A stretch of DNA of 64,000 bases from an uncultured Bacteroidales bacterium (GTDB lineage Bacteria > Bacteroidota > Bacteroidia > Bacteroidales > Muribaculaceae): contig CASENC010000042.1 in NCBI GenBank assembly GCA_949289215.1, positions 56,501 through 120,500 on the forward strand. Reading direction: 5' to 3'. A model generated the notes under the pieces. The model saw only the letters and a list, made by a program, of their open reading frames with translations, was not told the DNA's origin and did no database searches. Both the position numbers and the translations under genes were made by a program. Every line of letters begins with the position of its first letter. The first letter of the stretch is position 1. Shown one piece after another: positions 18,981 to 29,900 of this stretch.

Positions 18981-21704
18981 TTATTGATTATCTGTGTAAT
19001 ATTTTTGTATTTTCAATCCATCGAGCGGATTATCGGTAGTAATAAATTCGACACCGGCATTCGTCATTGCAGCCATGTCACCCATTGTATTAACAGTCCA
19101 CACATTAACAGTCATGCCAAGTTCTTTTGCACGGCTTATCCATTCGGGATGATCGTTAAACTCGGCAATATTGTAATCAAGACCGGTTATGCCCAAAGCA
19201 TGAACATCGTCAGGAGCCATTCCTCCACTAAGGTATGCCACGAGTGCATCGGGGTCGAGCCTTACAAGTTCTTTGCAAACTTCCAGGTCGAATGCTATAT
19301 ATTCGATCTTGCTGCTTGCGCCGGCCTCGTTCACCGCATCGACCGTAGCTTTTGCAACACGCATATTCTTTTCCTGCGAATCATGCGTCTTGATCTCAAT
19401 AATCAACTTAGTGCGAGATTCGCTTTCCATTGTGGCTTTCAATAAATCCTGCAATGTGGATATCTTTTCACCGTTGCTCAAAGTTTGATCCTTGACTTGA
19501 TCATAAGTCGAGTTTTGAATGGTGATACCATTGATGGTTGCATCATGGTTTATCATAAGATACCCGTCGGTAGTAATCCACACATCGGTTTCCGAGCCAT
19601 ACAAATCCAATTCCTGCGCTTTTTTAAGTGCTGCCAACGAATTTTGAGCCGACCCGTCGGTATTCCAGAAACCACGGTGCGCAATAACTTCGGCAGGTTT
19701 CGGGAATGTCTCAACCACTTCCAACTTGCCAAGTCCCAAATCTTGGACATACTCGCCACGAACGAGGATTAAACGGTATTGGCCCGATACAAATCCTTCA
19801 GGAATAGTAACGGTTATCGACCCTTCGGCAACAGTTCCATCCAAATCAAATTGTTTGCCGCCTTCCACTGTCGATGTAAAACGTAATTGGTCGCCATCTT
19901 CAAATCCGTTACCAAAAATTTGATACTTACCACCTATGGTAACAGCCAATCCCGAATAAAACTCGACATCGGTTACCAGTGTGGGTGATGCTTGTTGCTG
20001 TTGTCTGTAAACTTTGTTCCACAATTTTTTCACATCTTCCTGCGTAAGCGGGTCGTCATATATGCGTGCAAGCACAACGTCGCCGCTCCAACCAAGCTGG
20101 CCCGACGGGCCTGCATCACAACCGACGGCAAACCAATTGGAATTATCCTTCGGGAACTGGAATTCCCCTGCGGCATCGGCAGTCGTCATCAATTCACCGT
20201 TGATGTAAATGTAGTCTTTGCCTTCTTCCTTATTCCACACGCCAACGACATGATAATATTTGCCGGGTTCGGGAACTATGCCCGACGATGCATGACGCCA
20301 TGCCCCGCCTACGTGCGGCAAGAAACAAAGTTCGTTTTTGCCATTCAAACCTTTCGCAGCTTTGCACACATACAGCCCCGTTCCGCCAGTCTCGTGCGAT
20401 GAGAAAAATTTTGCTTCGCCATCCTTAATGGGCGGATTGTAATCGGCCATCACCACTGCCTCAAGTGTATGGCCGTCTGCAAGCGCGTCTTTGAATTCTT
20501 GATTGGTCGAATAATCTATTTTATAGTATCCCGATGTTGAACCGGCCCAAGTATTATTGAACTTGGCAACATAACGCTCATAAGTATTACTGTAATATGT
20601 GGTCAATGCCGCACTTGAGTGTGTTTCCACCTCATTATGCATAGGCGATACATCGGTAGCCGTGCCGTCTTCATTAAATTGCACATCAAGAATATCGGCT
20701 GTGGGGCCATCGGTAGTCTCCTTTATTTCGCGCCATAATAAATCCACCTCGGCTGCATTGAGCGGCTTATCATAAATCCTGGCAATTACCACATCGCCGC
20801 TCCAGCCTAATTGAGCCGAAGGACCCGAGTCGCTGCCTATCGAGAACCATCGTGAATTTTCGGTCGGCCACACAAGGTCACCCACAGCGTCAACGCTGTT
20901 TTTCAATTCGCCATTTATATAGACATCGGCCTTGCCTTCTTCCTTATTCCACACCCCTACAATGTGGTAATAAACCTGTGGTTGCGGAACCACACCGCTC
21001 ACGGCCCACTTCCATGAACTCGAACCGCTTTCCGACACATTCGGCAAAAATATAAGGTCGTTCCCGCCATTCATTCCATTGGCAGTCTTGCACACCATAA
21101 GGCCTGTACCGCCTCGCTCATGCGATGCAAAGAATTTTGCTTCTCCATTTCCAATTTCTCCGTCATAATCGGCCATTACCACAGCTTCAAGTGTGTGGCC
21201 GTCGGCGAGCGCATTCTTGAATGCCTCGTTATTGGCATAATCAATCTTGTAATAACCCGAAGTCGCACCTGCCCACGTATTGCTGAACTTTGCAACGTAA
21301 CGGCCATAAGTGTCGTTGTAATATGTCATCAATGCCCCGCTTTGGTGGTCTTCGATAACGTTGTGCATAGGCGACAAATCGGTAGCCGTGCCATCGGCAT
21401 TAAACTGCACATCAAGCACATCTGCTATAGGACGCTCCACGCTCCCGTTTTCAAACGTCACACTGTCTATCATACTTAATGGGGCGGAAATCAATTCGTT
21501 TCCATTTTTATCATAAATGGTGGCAGAACTCTTGTCGGCACCAATGCCCACATAACCTATATTATCGGACGATTCGCTGAACACTACACTACCATTGCTA
21601 TAAACGCGCAAATTGTCGGAGGCATACAACGTTGCAAGCCCCAAAACCAACAAACCGGTAGCCAAGGCGCTTTCTTTTAAAAACCTTTTCATGGCAACAC
21701 TCAT
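18981..21704 (-). CDS. Secreted protein with two LamG domains and a GDPD phosphodiesterase domain
   Basis: The 907-residue protein has a signal peptide, a short beta-rich module, two LamG/concanavalin-like domains (about 95-330 and 335-565), an Ig/TIG-like linker and a glycerophosphodiester phosphodiesterase domain from about residue 671. The GDPD residues are present: 'IAHRGFW' (HRG), 'GSETDVWIT' (ExD metal ligands), 'MINHDA' (second His) and 'IIEIKTHD' (Glu). The usual PENT motif reads AQNS. GDPD enzymes cut phosphodiesters of glycerol or similar groups; the LamG domains suggest binding to a glycan. It starts within the stop of the preceding small gene (ATGA at 21701-21704). Confidence 0.85.
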   Translation of the reverse strand: MSVAMKRFLKESALATGLLVLGLATLYASDNLRVYSNGSVVFSESSDNIGYVGIGADKSSATIYDKNGNELISAPLSMIDSVTFENGSVERPIADVLDVQFNADGTATDLSPMHNVIEDHQSGALMTYYNDTYGRYVAKFSNTWAGATSGYYKIDYANNEAFKNALADGHTLEAVVMADYDGEIGNGEAKFFASHERGGTGLMVCKTANGMNGGNDLIFLPNVSESGSSSWKWAVSGVVPQPQVYYHIVGVWNKEEGKADVYINGELKNSVDAVGDLVWPTENSRWFSIGSDSGPSAQLGWSGDVVIARIYDKPLNAAEVDLLWREIKETTDGPTADILDVQFNEDGTATDVSPMHNEVETHSSAALTTYYSNTYERYVAKFNNTWAGSTSGYYKIDYSTNQEFKDALADGHTLEAVVMADYNPPIKDGEAKFFSSHETGGTGLYVCKAAKGLNGKNELCFLPHVGGAWRHASSGIVPEPGKYYHVVGVWNKEEGKDYIYINGELMTTADAAGEFQFPKDNSNWFAVGCDAGPSGQLGWSGDVVLARIYDDPLTQEDVKKLWNKVYRQQQQASPTLVTDVEFYSGLAVTIGGKYQIFGNGFEDGDQLRFTSTVEGGKQFDLDGTVAEGSITVTIPEGFVSGQYRLILVRGEYVQDLGLGKLEVVETFPKPAEVIAHRGFWNTDGSAQNSLAALKKAQELDLYGSETDVWITTDGYLMINHDATINGITIQNSTYDQVKDQTLSNGEKISTLQDLLKATMESESRTKLIIEIKTHDSQEKNMRVAKATVDAVNEAGASSKIEYIAFDLEVCKELVRLDPDALVAYLSGGMAPDDVHALGITGLDYNIAEFNDHPEWISRAKELGMTVNVWTVNTMGDMAAMTNAGVEFITTDNPLDGLKIQKYYTDNQ

Positions 21705-22186
21705 TTAATTACTTTCTGAATAACTTCTTCATCACAAGTGGCAACCTTGACGATATACACACCATCGGTCAAGCCATCGGTAGCCAAAGTAACCGTCGGT
21801 GTCATCGGGCGAGTTTCCATTACCTTGACACCATTGATTGAATACAATTCAACACGGGAGATCTCATTGTCGGCCGAAACGAAAATATTTTCATCATTGT
21901 TCGACACACGTATTCCGTTCCCATCAAAAGTGTTTTCAATCCCTGACGTTCCAAACGGAGCAAGAGAAAAACAGGCTATGCCCGACAAATCCACCTCAGT
22001 CATTGCATTGTCAACAGCAGTAGCTTTCATTTTTCCGTTGTCGAAAGTCAATTTTCTCACATTCTCCAAAGTTTGAACAGGAGTTCCGCCATCGATAGTG
22101 GCATAACAATACACGGTGGCTGCCTGTGCCGAAAATGCACATACAATCATTGACAGCACCGATGCGAGTAACTTAATTTTTTTCAT
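21701..22186 (-). CDS. Small secreted protein with T9SS-like C-terminal sorting domain
   Basis: The 161-residue protein has a signal peptide ending at 'AFSAQA' and a short beta-rich region like the N-terminal module of the neighbouring GDPD proteins ('VRKLTFDNGKM'). It closes with a type A sorting tail ('VELYSINGVKVMETR', 'DGVYIVKV', final basic residues). It has no enzyme motif. Translation of the 907-residue GDPD protein starts in its stop codon, so the two are made together. It could be an accessory or a sorting partner. Confidence 0.7.
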   Translation of the reverse strand: MKKIKLLASVLSMIVCAFSAQAATVYCYATIDGGTPVQTLENVRKLTFDNGKMKATAVDNAMTEVDLSGIACFSLAPFGTSGIENTFDGNGIRVSNNDENIFVSADNEISRVELYSINGVKVMETRPMTPTVTLATDGLTDGVYIVKVATCDEEVIQKVIK

Positions 22187-22272
22187 AGCTTTTGTTTTTT
22201 ACGTTAATGGTATGGTATAAGCCGCAGGCAGTCTATATCCGGCCGCCCGCGGCCGAAATTTGTAATAAGTTA

Positions 22273-24261
22273 TTAATCTTGATTGTCAAGGTAATATTGA
22301 CGTACTTCCATGCCAAGCACAGGCTTGTCGGTCGATATGATATCGGCTCCCATGCCTATCATGTCGGCCATGTCGGCCGCCGTGTTACAACCTTGCACAT
22401 TCACAACCATGCCAAGCTGATGAGCCTCGCTCATCCACGTCGGGTTGGCACGATAAGTGGCTTGCGTGTATTGCATTCCTTTCACTCCGTTATCGTACAA
22501 CTCGCGAGGAGAACGATCGCTGCTCAGATAAGCGACTTCGGTTGGAGGCACAAGTTTTGCCAATTCGCGGCACACGTCAAGGCTGAAAGCAATGTACTGT
22601 ACGCGATCCTCAACACCATATTCCTTCACTGCATCAACTATTGCATGAGTCACAGCCATGTTTTTTTCATAACTGTCATGAGTTTTCACCTCGATAAACA
22701 GTTTAGTTGTCTTGCTCTTGTCTTGCAACATCGTCAGGAATTCCTGCAACTGAGGTAATTTTTCACCATTGCTCAAAGTCATGTCCTTTACCTGGTCGTA
22801 AGTGGAATTCTGTATGGTCACACCGTTAATTGCAGCATTATGGTTTATCACAAGGTGCCCGTCGGTGGTTAACCACACATCAGTTTCCGAGCCATATACA
22901 CCTAATTCTTGTGAATTACGCAACGATGCCCGTGAATTTTGTGCCGCCCCCTCGGTATCCCAATATCCGCGGTGCGCAACCACTACCGGTGCCGGGGGAA
23001 AAGTCTCGACTACCGTCATTTTAATCAGACCAAGGTCTTGCGTATTGTCGCCGCGCACCACCACAAGACGGTATTGTCCGTCCTTCATGTCGGCCGGTAT
23101 GACAATGCTGAAACCATCGGCCGTAGCCGTTCCATCGGCAACGACAGTTTCCCCTTCAGAAATCGGAACAAAATTAATTTGATCACCGGCTTCAAAACCT
23201 TTTCCGTTAATGACGAAAGTCTGCCCTACCTTTACAGGCAGCCCCGAAGTAAATTCGACATCGGTTACCAAATCGGGTTGAGACGCTTGTTGCATTTCAT
23301 CGATTTCATTCCACAACAATGCAACTTCATCTTGCGTCAACGGGTCATCATATATGCGTGCAAGCACCACGTCGCCGCTCCAACCAAGTTGACCCGACGG
23401 ACCTGCGTCACAACCAACGGCAAACCAATTGGAATTATCCTTCGGGAACTGGAACTCTCCTGCGGCATCGGCAGTCGTCATCAATTCACCGTTGATGTAA
23501 ATGTAGTCTTTGCCTTCTTCCTTATTCCACACGCCAACGACATGGTAATACTTTCCCGGTTCGGGAACTATGCCCGACGATGCATGACGCCATGCTCCGC
23601 CTACGTGCGGCAAGAAACAAAGTTCGTTTTTGCCGTTTTTCCCTTTGGCCGACTTACACACATACAGACCCGTTCCGCCAGTCTCGTGCGATGAGAAAAA
23701 TTTGGCCTCACCCTCCTTAATGGGAGGATTGTAATCGGCCATCACCACAGCTTCGAGCGTGTGGCCGTCGGCAAGCGCGTCTTTGAATGCCTGATTTGAT
23801 GAATAATCTATTTTATAGTATCCCGATGTCGAACCTGCCCACGTATTTGCAAACTTTGCCACATATCGGCCGTAAGTATTGCTGAAATAAGTGGTCAATG
23901 CCCCGCTTGCCTTAGTTTCCACATTGTTGTGCATCGGCGAGACATCGGTGGCCGTGCCATCGGCATTAAATTGCACGTCAAGTATGTCGGCCACAGGTTT
24001 TTCAACTTGCGGAACATCGAATGTTACACTGTCTATCATATTCAACGGCGCAGAAATCAGCTCCTTGCCATCTTTATCATATACAGTAGCCGTAGTCTTA
24101 TCGGCACTGATACCTACTCGCCCTATCGATTCAGACGGCGCGGTGAATGCCACCGTTCCTCCCGAATAGACATAAAAATTATCGGCAATGCATATTGCAC
24201 CCACGCTTGCAGCCAACAAGCCGACCATGGCAATCCCATGCCTGAATATATTCTTTTTCAT
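22273..24261 (-). CDS. Secreted LamG-GDPD phosphodiesterase, paralogue
   Basis: The 662-residue protein has a signal peptide, one LamG domain (about 95-325), a TIG-like linker and a C-terminal GDPD domain. 'VVAHRGYW', 'GSETDVWLT', 'VINHNA' and 'FIEVKTHD' carry the catalytic HRG, ExD, His and Glu positions. In the second His motif the Asp of HD is replaced by Asn, unlike the paralogue at 18981-21704. The LamG domain is nearly identical to the second LamG of that paralogue, even at DNA level. It lies 12 bases after the lipoprotein gene in the SusC operon. Confidence 0.85.
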   Translation of the reverse strand: MKKNIFRHGIAMVGLLAASVGAICIADNFYVYSGGTVAFTAPSESIGRVGISADKTTATVYDKDGKELISAPLNMIDSVTFDVPQVEKPVADILDVQFNADGTATDVSPMHNNVETKASGALTTYFSNTYGRYVAKFANTWAGSTSGYYKIDYSSNQAFKDALADGHTLEAVVMADYNPPIKEGEAKFFSSHETGGTGLYVCKSAKGKNGKNELCFLPHVGGAWRHASSGIVPEPGKYYHVVGVWNKEEGKDYIYINGELMTTADAAGEFQFPKDNSNWFAVGCDAGPSGQLGWSGDVVLARIYDDPLTQDEVALLWNEIDEMQQASQPDLVTDVEFTSGLPVKVGQTFVINGKGFEAGDQINFVPISEGETVVADGTATADGFSIVIPADMKDGQYRLVVVRGDNTQDLGLIKMTVVETFPPAPVVVAHRGYWDTEGAAQNSRASLRNSQELGVYGSETDVWLTTDGHLVINHNAAINGVTIQNSTYDQVKDMTLSNGEKLPQLQEFLTMLQDKSKTTKLFIEVKTHDSYEKNMAVTHAIVDAVKEYGVEDRVQYIAFSLDVCRELAKLVPPTEVAYLSSDRSPRELYDNGVKGMQYTQATYRANPTWMSEAHQLGMVVNVQGCNTAADMADMIGMGADIISTDKPVLGMEVRQYYLDNQD

Positions 24262-24273
24262 TGCGATTGTTTA

Positions 24274-25254
24274 TTATTCAAAAGTCACATTAACCTTGAA
24301 ATATGTTTCGGCAATGTAATCAGGATTTTCGAGAGATGCAGATACCAATCGGTAAGTCACTCCACCATTTGTGAAATCGGCAACCGACTGCCCTGAAACC
24401 TGCTCGACATCACCTATGTAAACCTTCTCCGAAGCATCGGTAGTGGTAAAAGTAGGAGCCAATGCCGAAACATCGGTACCGGCCGGTAACACCACATTCA
24501 TTTCAAACGAAGTGTAATCAAAAGCATCACGCACTACTTCACCTTCGACCCCAGCCAACGTGAATGTGTCGAATTCGGGATACTGCACGGTATAAAGTTT
24601 GTATTCACGTGTTGTTCCGAAATTCGATGTGACAAGTATATCTTTCGGCGTTGACAAATCATATTTTTTAGTGGAACCGTATTCCTCGCCATCTATTGTC
24701 ACCATGGTTGAATCCGACCCCAGATAGAACCGCAAGCGTTGCGACAAAGAAATCGTGGGTGCCGCATTCCGGTATTGCACTTTGCGTGGAAGGCGCATCA
24801 ACCAATCGACATCGTTCATGGCTTCGGCATAAACCTCATCATAGAGCACCTGCGGACACGACAATTTCTCGATTTCGGTATGATTGTCAATAACCTTTAC
24901 AGTATAGGAACACGTGTCTTGCTTAATGTCGGCAGCCAAGTCGTTATAAGTAGATGCAACCAGGACCACTTTATAAATTCCGGGAGCCGAATATGAATAA
25001 GAGAATGAACCCTTGTTCACTACAAATCCCGAGTTGTTTTCTGTACGCAGCTCATAGTTATGCGATTCATCGCCGGTCCACACCACAACCTGGTTGGCAA
25101 CACCTTCAAAATGCAGCTGCATCGACTCGTTGATTACAAATTCCAATTTATTTATAGACATCGACGCATACGGGGTGGCTGCTTCGTCGTCATCGCAAGC
25201 GACAAGCAACAACGAGCAGCAAAGCGCCAATACCATGTTTAGTAACTTGTTCAT
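24274..25254 (-). CDS. PUL surface lipoprotein, putative glycan-binding protein
   Basis: The 326-residue protein starts with a lipoprotein signal 'CCSLLLVACDDDE', with the acidic residues after the cysteine that favour surface export in Bacteroidetes. The mature part has a PKD-like fold segment ('FSYSYSAPGIYKVVLVAS') and later Ig-like DUF5018-type repeats ('TREYKLYTVQYPEF', 'VVLPAGTDVSALAPTF'). Its place directly after SusD is where surface glycan-binding proteins (SusE/SusF position) are found. No enzyme motif is seen; ligand unknown. Confidence 0.75.
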   Translation of the reverse strand: MNKLLNMVLALCCSLLLVACDDDEAATPYASMSINKLEFVINESMQLHFEGVANQVVVWTGDESHNYELRTENNSGFVVNKGSFSYSYSAPGIYKVVLVASTYNDLAADIKQDTCSYTVKVIDNHTEIEKLSCPQVLYDEVYAEAMNDVDWLMRLPRKVQYRNAAPTISLSQRLRFYLGSDSTMVTIDGEEYGSTKKYDLSTPKDILVTSNFGTTREYKLYTVQYPEFDTFTLAGVEGEVVRDAFDYTSFEMNVVLPAGTDVSALAPTFTTTDASEKVYIGDVEQVSGQSVADFTNGGVTYRLVSASLENPDYIAETYFKVNVTFE

Positions 25255-25277
25255 TTATCCAAAAAATTTTAATGTTA

Positions 25278-26960
25278 TTAATAACCGGGGTTTTGAGTAA
25301 CCACACCATTCGATATGTCAATCTCGGTTTGCGGTATGGGGAATATCTCATTGACGCCCTCACGGAAGTAATAACCGCGACGGTTGGTTTGCGATGCTCC
25401 AAATGCCTTTATGACACTTGCGGCACGTCCTTGGCGAACAAGGTCGAAGAAGCGTTCCCACTCAAAACAAAACTCCATGCGGCGTTCTTCATAAATTTGG
25501 TCACGAATATATCCGTAACCACCGGCATTATAGAGTGCTGTGCTTTGGTTGATGGTGTTCACTTGCGCTTTTTGCTTGTTGAGCCATTCAAGGGCTGCTG
25601 CACCATTGCCACATTCGTTATATGCCTCGGCATACATCAAGACTACATCGGCAAAACGCAATACACGGCGGTTCTTACCATTGTCTCCGCCATACTGCGG
25701 ACGCTCTTTCACCGGTGTGTACCATTTAAGCGACACATACCTGCCCGAACCACATTCACACAAATCATTGTCGGGAGTGTATTGCTGGTGGCCAAGTACA
25801 AACTGGCGGCGTGTATCGGTTCCGAAAATATCGGTAAGTATCGATGTCGTGGAATATATCACGGGCGATGTTGAATACATATCATCGAAGATATAACCGC
25901 CCTCATTGGTATCACCTTCAGTTCCATCGGCCGACTCCTTAAACACCACTTCAAATATCGAACCGCTGCAAAATTCGCCCTCTTGGAACCATTGGTCGAT
26001 ATATGAAATGGGCGTACCGTAATAGCTGGTATATGCCAATGAATATGTATTGCTGAGTTGCGGCAACGGTTCTTGCGGAGTTTCATACGGGTCGGTTGCA
26101 CTGTTCAGCTCTTGCGGTTTGAACCACAACCGCTTCCTGAGAGTTTCCCAATCCTCGCCTTGCGATCCGTCATATTTCAAGATGTCGCTATATGTCATTG
26201 TGGCTCCTTCAATGAAATATTGCCCCAATTTCACCATCTCTTCCCATTTTTCCGATGGGATGCCCGGAGTGGCTTCATACATGAGCACCTTCATCAGCAA
26301 TGCCACGACAGCACCGCAACCGGCCTTGCCACACTCCTCTCCGTTGAAACGTGCAGGAAGCATGATTGCAGCCTCACGCAAGTCTTTCTCGATGTAGGCA
26401 TAACATTCTTCTTTGGAACTCCTTGGAACCACAAGTTTCTCCACATCTTCTACCTCGGGACGAATGGGCACACCGCCAAACGTTCTCACAAGATTGAAAT
26501 AAAAGTATGCACGCAAAAACTTTGCTTGCCCCAATATTTCGCGTATTTCCTGATATTCAGAATATTGGTTGGTCGTCAACCTCACCTTGTGGGCATTGGC
26601 GATTACCTCGTTTGCCCTGTGAATGCCACGGTAATACACTTCCCAACGATCAAGTATCAACGTATTGGAAGTATTAAACCTGAAGTTAACCAATTGTCCC
26701 ATTTGGCTCGAAGTTCCTTCGTCCGAGCCTTTGACATCATCGGCCGTTGCATCGCCAAATCGCCAATCGCTGTCGTTGAGATCATCGGATTGCAATACAT
26801 CATAGACGGCATCGAGTGCCGATTGCAACTTATATCTCGTATCATAATATTCTTCCGAAGTGGTATTACCCTGCACCTCCTTGTCAAGGAAATCGCTGCA
26901 ACTTGCAAATAGCGGCAACACCAAAACGAAAATTCCTATTTTGAACAATTTATTTGTCAT
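25278..26960 (-). CDS. SusD/RagB-family glycan-binding lipoprotein
   Basis: This outer-membrane lipoprotein (about 560 residues) forms the lid of the SusC channel and binds oligosaccharide. 'PLFASCSDFLDKE' is the lipobox and the start of the mature protein, 'AKFLRAYFYFNLVRTFGGVP' the TPR-like SusD hallmark, and 'EERRMEFCFEWERFFDLVR' the conserved C-terminal motif, followed by 'IFPIPQTEI'. I choose the ATG at 26960, which begins a proper signal peptide; an ATG at 26978 would add six residues. It follows SusC by 20 bases. Confidence 0.95.
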   Translation of the reverse strand: MTNKLFKIGIFVLVLPLFASCSDFLDKEVQGNTTSEEYYDTRYKLQSALDAVYDVLQSDDLNDSDWRFGDATADDVKGSDEGTSSQMGQLVNFRFNTSNTLILDRWEVYYRGIHRANEVIANAHKVRLTTNQYSEYQEIREILGQAKFLRAYFYFNLVRTFGGVPIRPEVEDVEKLVVPRSSKEECYAYIEKDLREAAIMLPARFNGEECGKAGCGAVVALLMKVLMYEATPGIPSEKWEEMVKLGQYFIEGATMTYSDILKYDGSQGEDWETLRKRLWFKPQELNSATDPYETPQEPLPQLSNTYSLAYTSYYGTPISYIDQWFQEGEFCSGSIFEVVFKESADGTEGDTNEGGYIFDDMYSTSPVIYSTTSILTDIFGTDTRRQFVLGHQQYTPDNDLCECGSGRYVSLKWYTPVKERPQYGGDNGKNRRVLRFADVVLMYAEAYNECGNGAAALEWLNKQKAQVNTINQSTALYNAGGYGYIRDQIYEERRMEFCFEWERFFDLVRQGRAASVIKAFGASQTNRRGYYFREGVNEIFPIPQTEIDISNGVVTQNPGY

Positions 26961-26980
26961 CGTCTGTATATTTTGCATTA

Positions 26981-29900
26981 TTATAACCCTATCTTAAGTC
27001 CTATCGTGAAAGTACGGGCTTGCGGATAGTTTCCGTGATCGACTCCCATATTGATATTATTGCTTTCAGTTCCTATCACTTTACCCACTTCAGGGTCAAG
27101 GCCCGAATAGCCTGTAAACGTGAGCAAATTGTATGCACTCAACGAAACCGAACAATTCGACAATTTCCATTTGGAAATAAGTTTCTTGGGCAGATTGTAG
27201 GTGAGACGCAGCTCCTTCAGGCGAACGTAGGAACCATCTTCGACATAGAAGTCCGATGCCCGGAAATTACGCGGTGTGTCCGAAGGGTCAAGATCAGGCA
27301 CGTCTCCATTGAGATTGAGCGGATAATAAGCCCGGTCTTCCTGCAATTGCCCCGACCAGTGGCGGACAGCCGCATCGGCGGCAAGGTTACCTTGCGCACC
27401 GTTATACAAATAGAAGTTCATGACATTGAATATCTCGTTTCCGGCCTGACCCTGGAAGAACATATACAAATCAAAATCTCCATAACTCATCGTAATTGGC
27501 AAGCCAAATACAATATCGGGCAGAGGCGAACCAAGGAAAGTGCGGTCTTCGGCAGTAATCCTGTTATCGCCATTAAGATCCTTGAAACGGAAGTCTCCGG
27601 GACGTGTCGATTGATCAGTTGCATTCTTGCCGGGTTCATACTGCGCACTATGCATCACTTCTTCATAAGAGTTGAATATGCCATCGGTCACATAACCATA
27701 GAAGCTGCCTATAGGGCGGCCCACCTCGGTCTTGGTAACATAATCTATAATGCTGCCTTCGCTAAGGTATGCGCCATAAACAGGTTCGTTTCCTGTACCC
27801 AGGCCTGTAACCTCGTTCTTTATCCACGAAATATTGAAACCAACCTCGAAACTGAATTTATTAATCGTCTTCTTATAACTGCCGTTAAATTCAAGACCCC
27901 AGTTACGCACTTCACCGGCATTCACCATAGGGTCGCTTTCAAGTCCGGCCGAGGCTACGGTTGGCACTTCAAGCAAAATGTCAGATGTACGCTTGTCGAA
28001 ATATTCGATTGTGAAATTAAGGCTGTTCTTCATGAAACCAAGGTCAAGGCCGACGTTGTAGGTCTTTGTCTTTTCCCATGAAATGTCGGGATTGCCTATG
28101 GTGGTGGAAGCCGCACCGGGGAAAAGCACATGATTACCTATACCAAACGGATAGTTATACTGGTTATATACAATGGTGTACCTCGACAATTCATCGATAC
28201 GGTTGTTACCAAGAATACCCCAACCGGCACGCAACTTACCCATGCTCAGCCAGTCAACACCTTCCATAAACGCCTCGTTAGAGAATTTCCATCCGAGCGA
28301 AACCGACGGGAACACACCCCAACGATTGTCTTTCGAGAAAATAGAAGAAGCATCGGCACGCACGTTAGCCTGCAACAAATAGCGGTCATAAAGGTCATAG
28401 TTCAAGCGACCTATGAAACCCACGGCAGTCCACTGCTCAAGCAATCCGTAAGCCTCGGCACCTGTATAGCCGCTCGACAAATAATGATAATTGTCATCAT
28501 TACTCGGGGTACCACGCTTGTAACTTTCGGTCCAATCATATTTATAACCCTCGGCCGTCTGTCCGGCAAGCACCGTAATGCTGTGAACTTTGTTACTCCA
28601 GTTAAATGTCAACAGGTTGTTTATTTCCCATTTGTTGGTATTACCATGTTTTTCATAATAGCGCGATACATCGCTCGGTATTGTGAAATCGGTATCAAGT
28701 TTGTTAACCTCCCAAAAGTTGCTTTCATCCTCAGGCTCTACGTAATACGACACCTTGAACTGATAATTAAGCCATTTGAATATATCGGCATCGAGAGTGA
28801 GGTTCAAGTCGAAACGGTCGGAAGTTATATTTTGGTGATCGCGGTTGATAAGGGCAAGAGGGTTATCGCCATTCCAATAGCCTACCGAATTATAAGTATA
28901 TTGCAACGGGCTCCATGAAAGTGCAGACTTCAACACACTTGCCGATCCTTCGGCCACCGGGTCTCGATCTTCATTGACGTATGCCATGTTGGCTGTCACG
29001 TGCAACCATTTTGCAAGTTCGGTACTGACATTGAGGCGGGCATTGAAACGTCTGTAATCCGATGTTTTTACAATACCCGTTTCCTTATAATAACTCGTGC
29101 TGAGCATATATTTCACCCTCTCGTTGCCACCCGACACCGACAAGTTATATTGCTGCTTTATACCGGTCTGCTTTACGGCATCCCACCAATTACCCGGCGA
29201 ATTTTGACGAATGGTGTCAAGGCGGTGATACTTATAATCATCGAAATAATAATTGCCTGCGGCATCTTTTGAATAATATAACCGCCCGTCGGCCGAATAT
29301 TGCGACAGTCCGTCCATGTAATCACGAGCCAGCGCATATTCTTCAAGGTTCATCACATCAACTTCTTTCCAAGGAGTAGAAAAGCCCACATAACTGTCAA
29401 ACGAAATGCGTGTCTTCCCTTCTTCTCCCTGCTTGGTTGTAATCGACACCACACCATTGGCGGCACGTGCGCCATACACGGCACTCGATGCTGCATCCTT
29501 GAATATTTCCACATTGGCAATATCATTGGGATTTATGTAATCGATATTGTCAACAATAAATCCATCCACTACATAAAGCGGATCAGAGTCGTTGATAGTT
29601 CCCACACCGCGAATTTGGATAGTGGTCTTGCTGCCCGGCGAACCGGTATTTTGTATGACACTCACACCGGCAGCCTTCCCTTGCAAGGCTTGCAAAGCCG
29701 ATGAAACCGGCACATCGTTGACATCCTTTCCCGAAACCGACGATATTGAACCGGTAATATCACTTTTGCGCTGTACACCGTAACCTATAACTACAAGCTC
29801 GTCAAGTTCCTCGCTTGTCGAAACCATCAGCACCGTTATGTCACGCTCTCCTTTTAATTCCACATCTTGTGACAAATAACCTACGTAAGAAAATGAAAGC

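Noticed and set aside
27020-28081. 353-residue plus-strand frame
   Set aside because: Antisense to SusC, no start context, low-complexity shadow.
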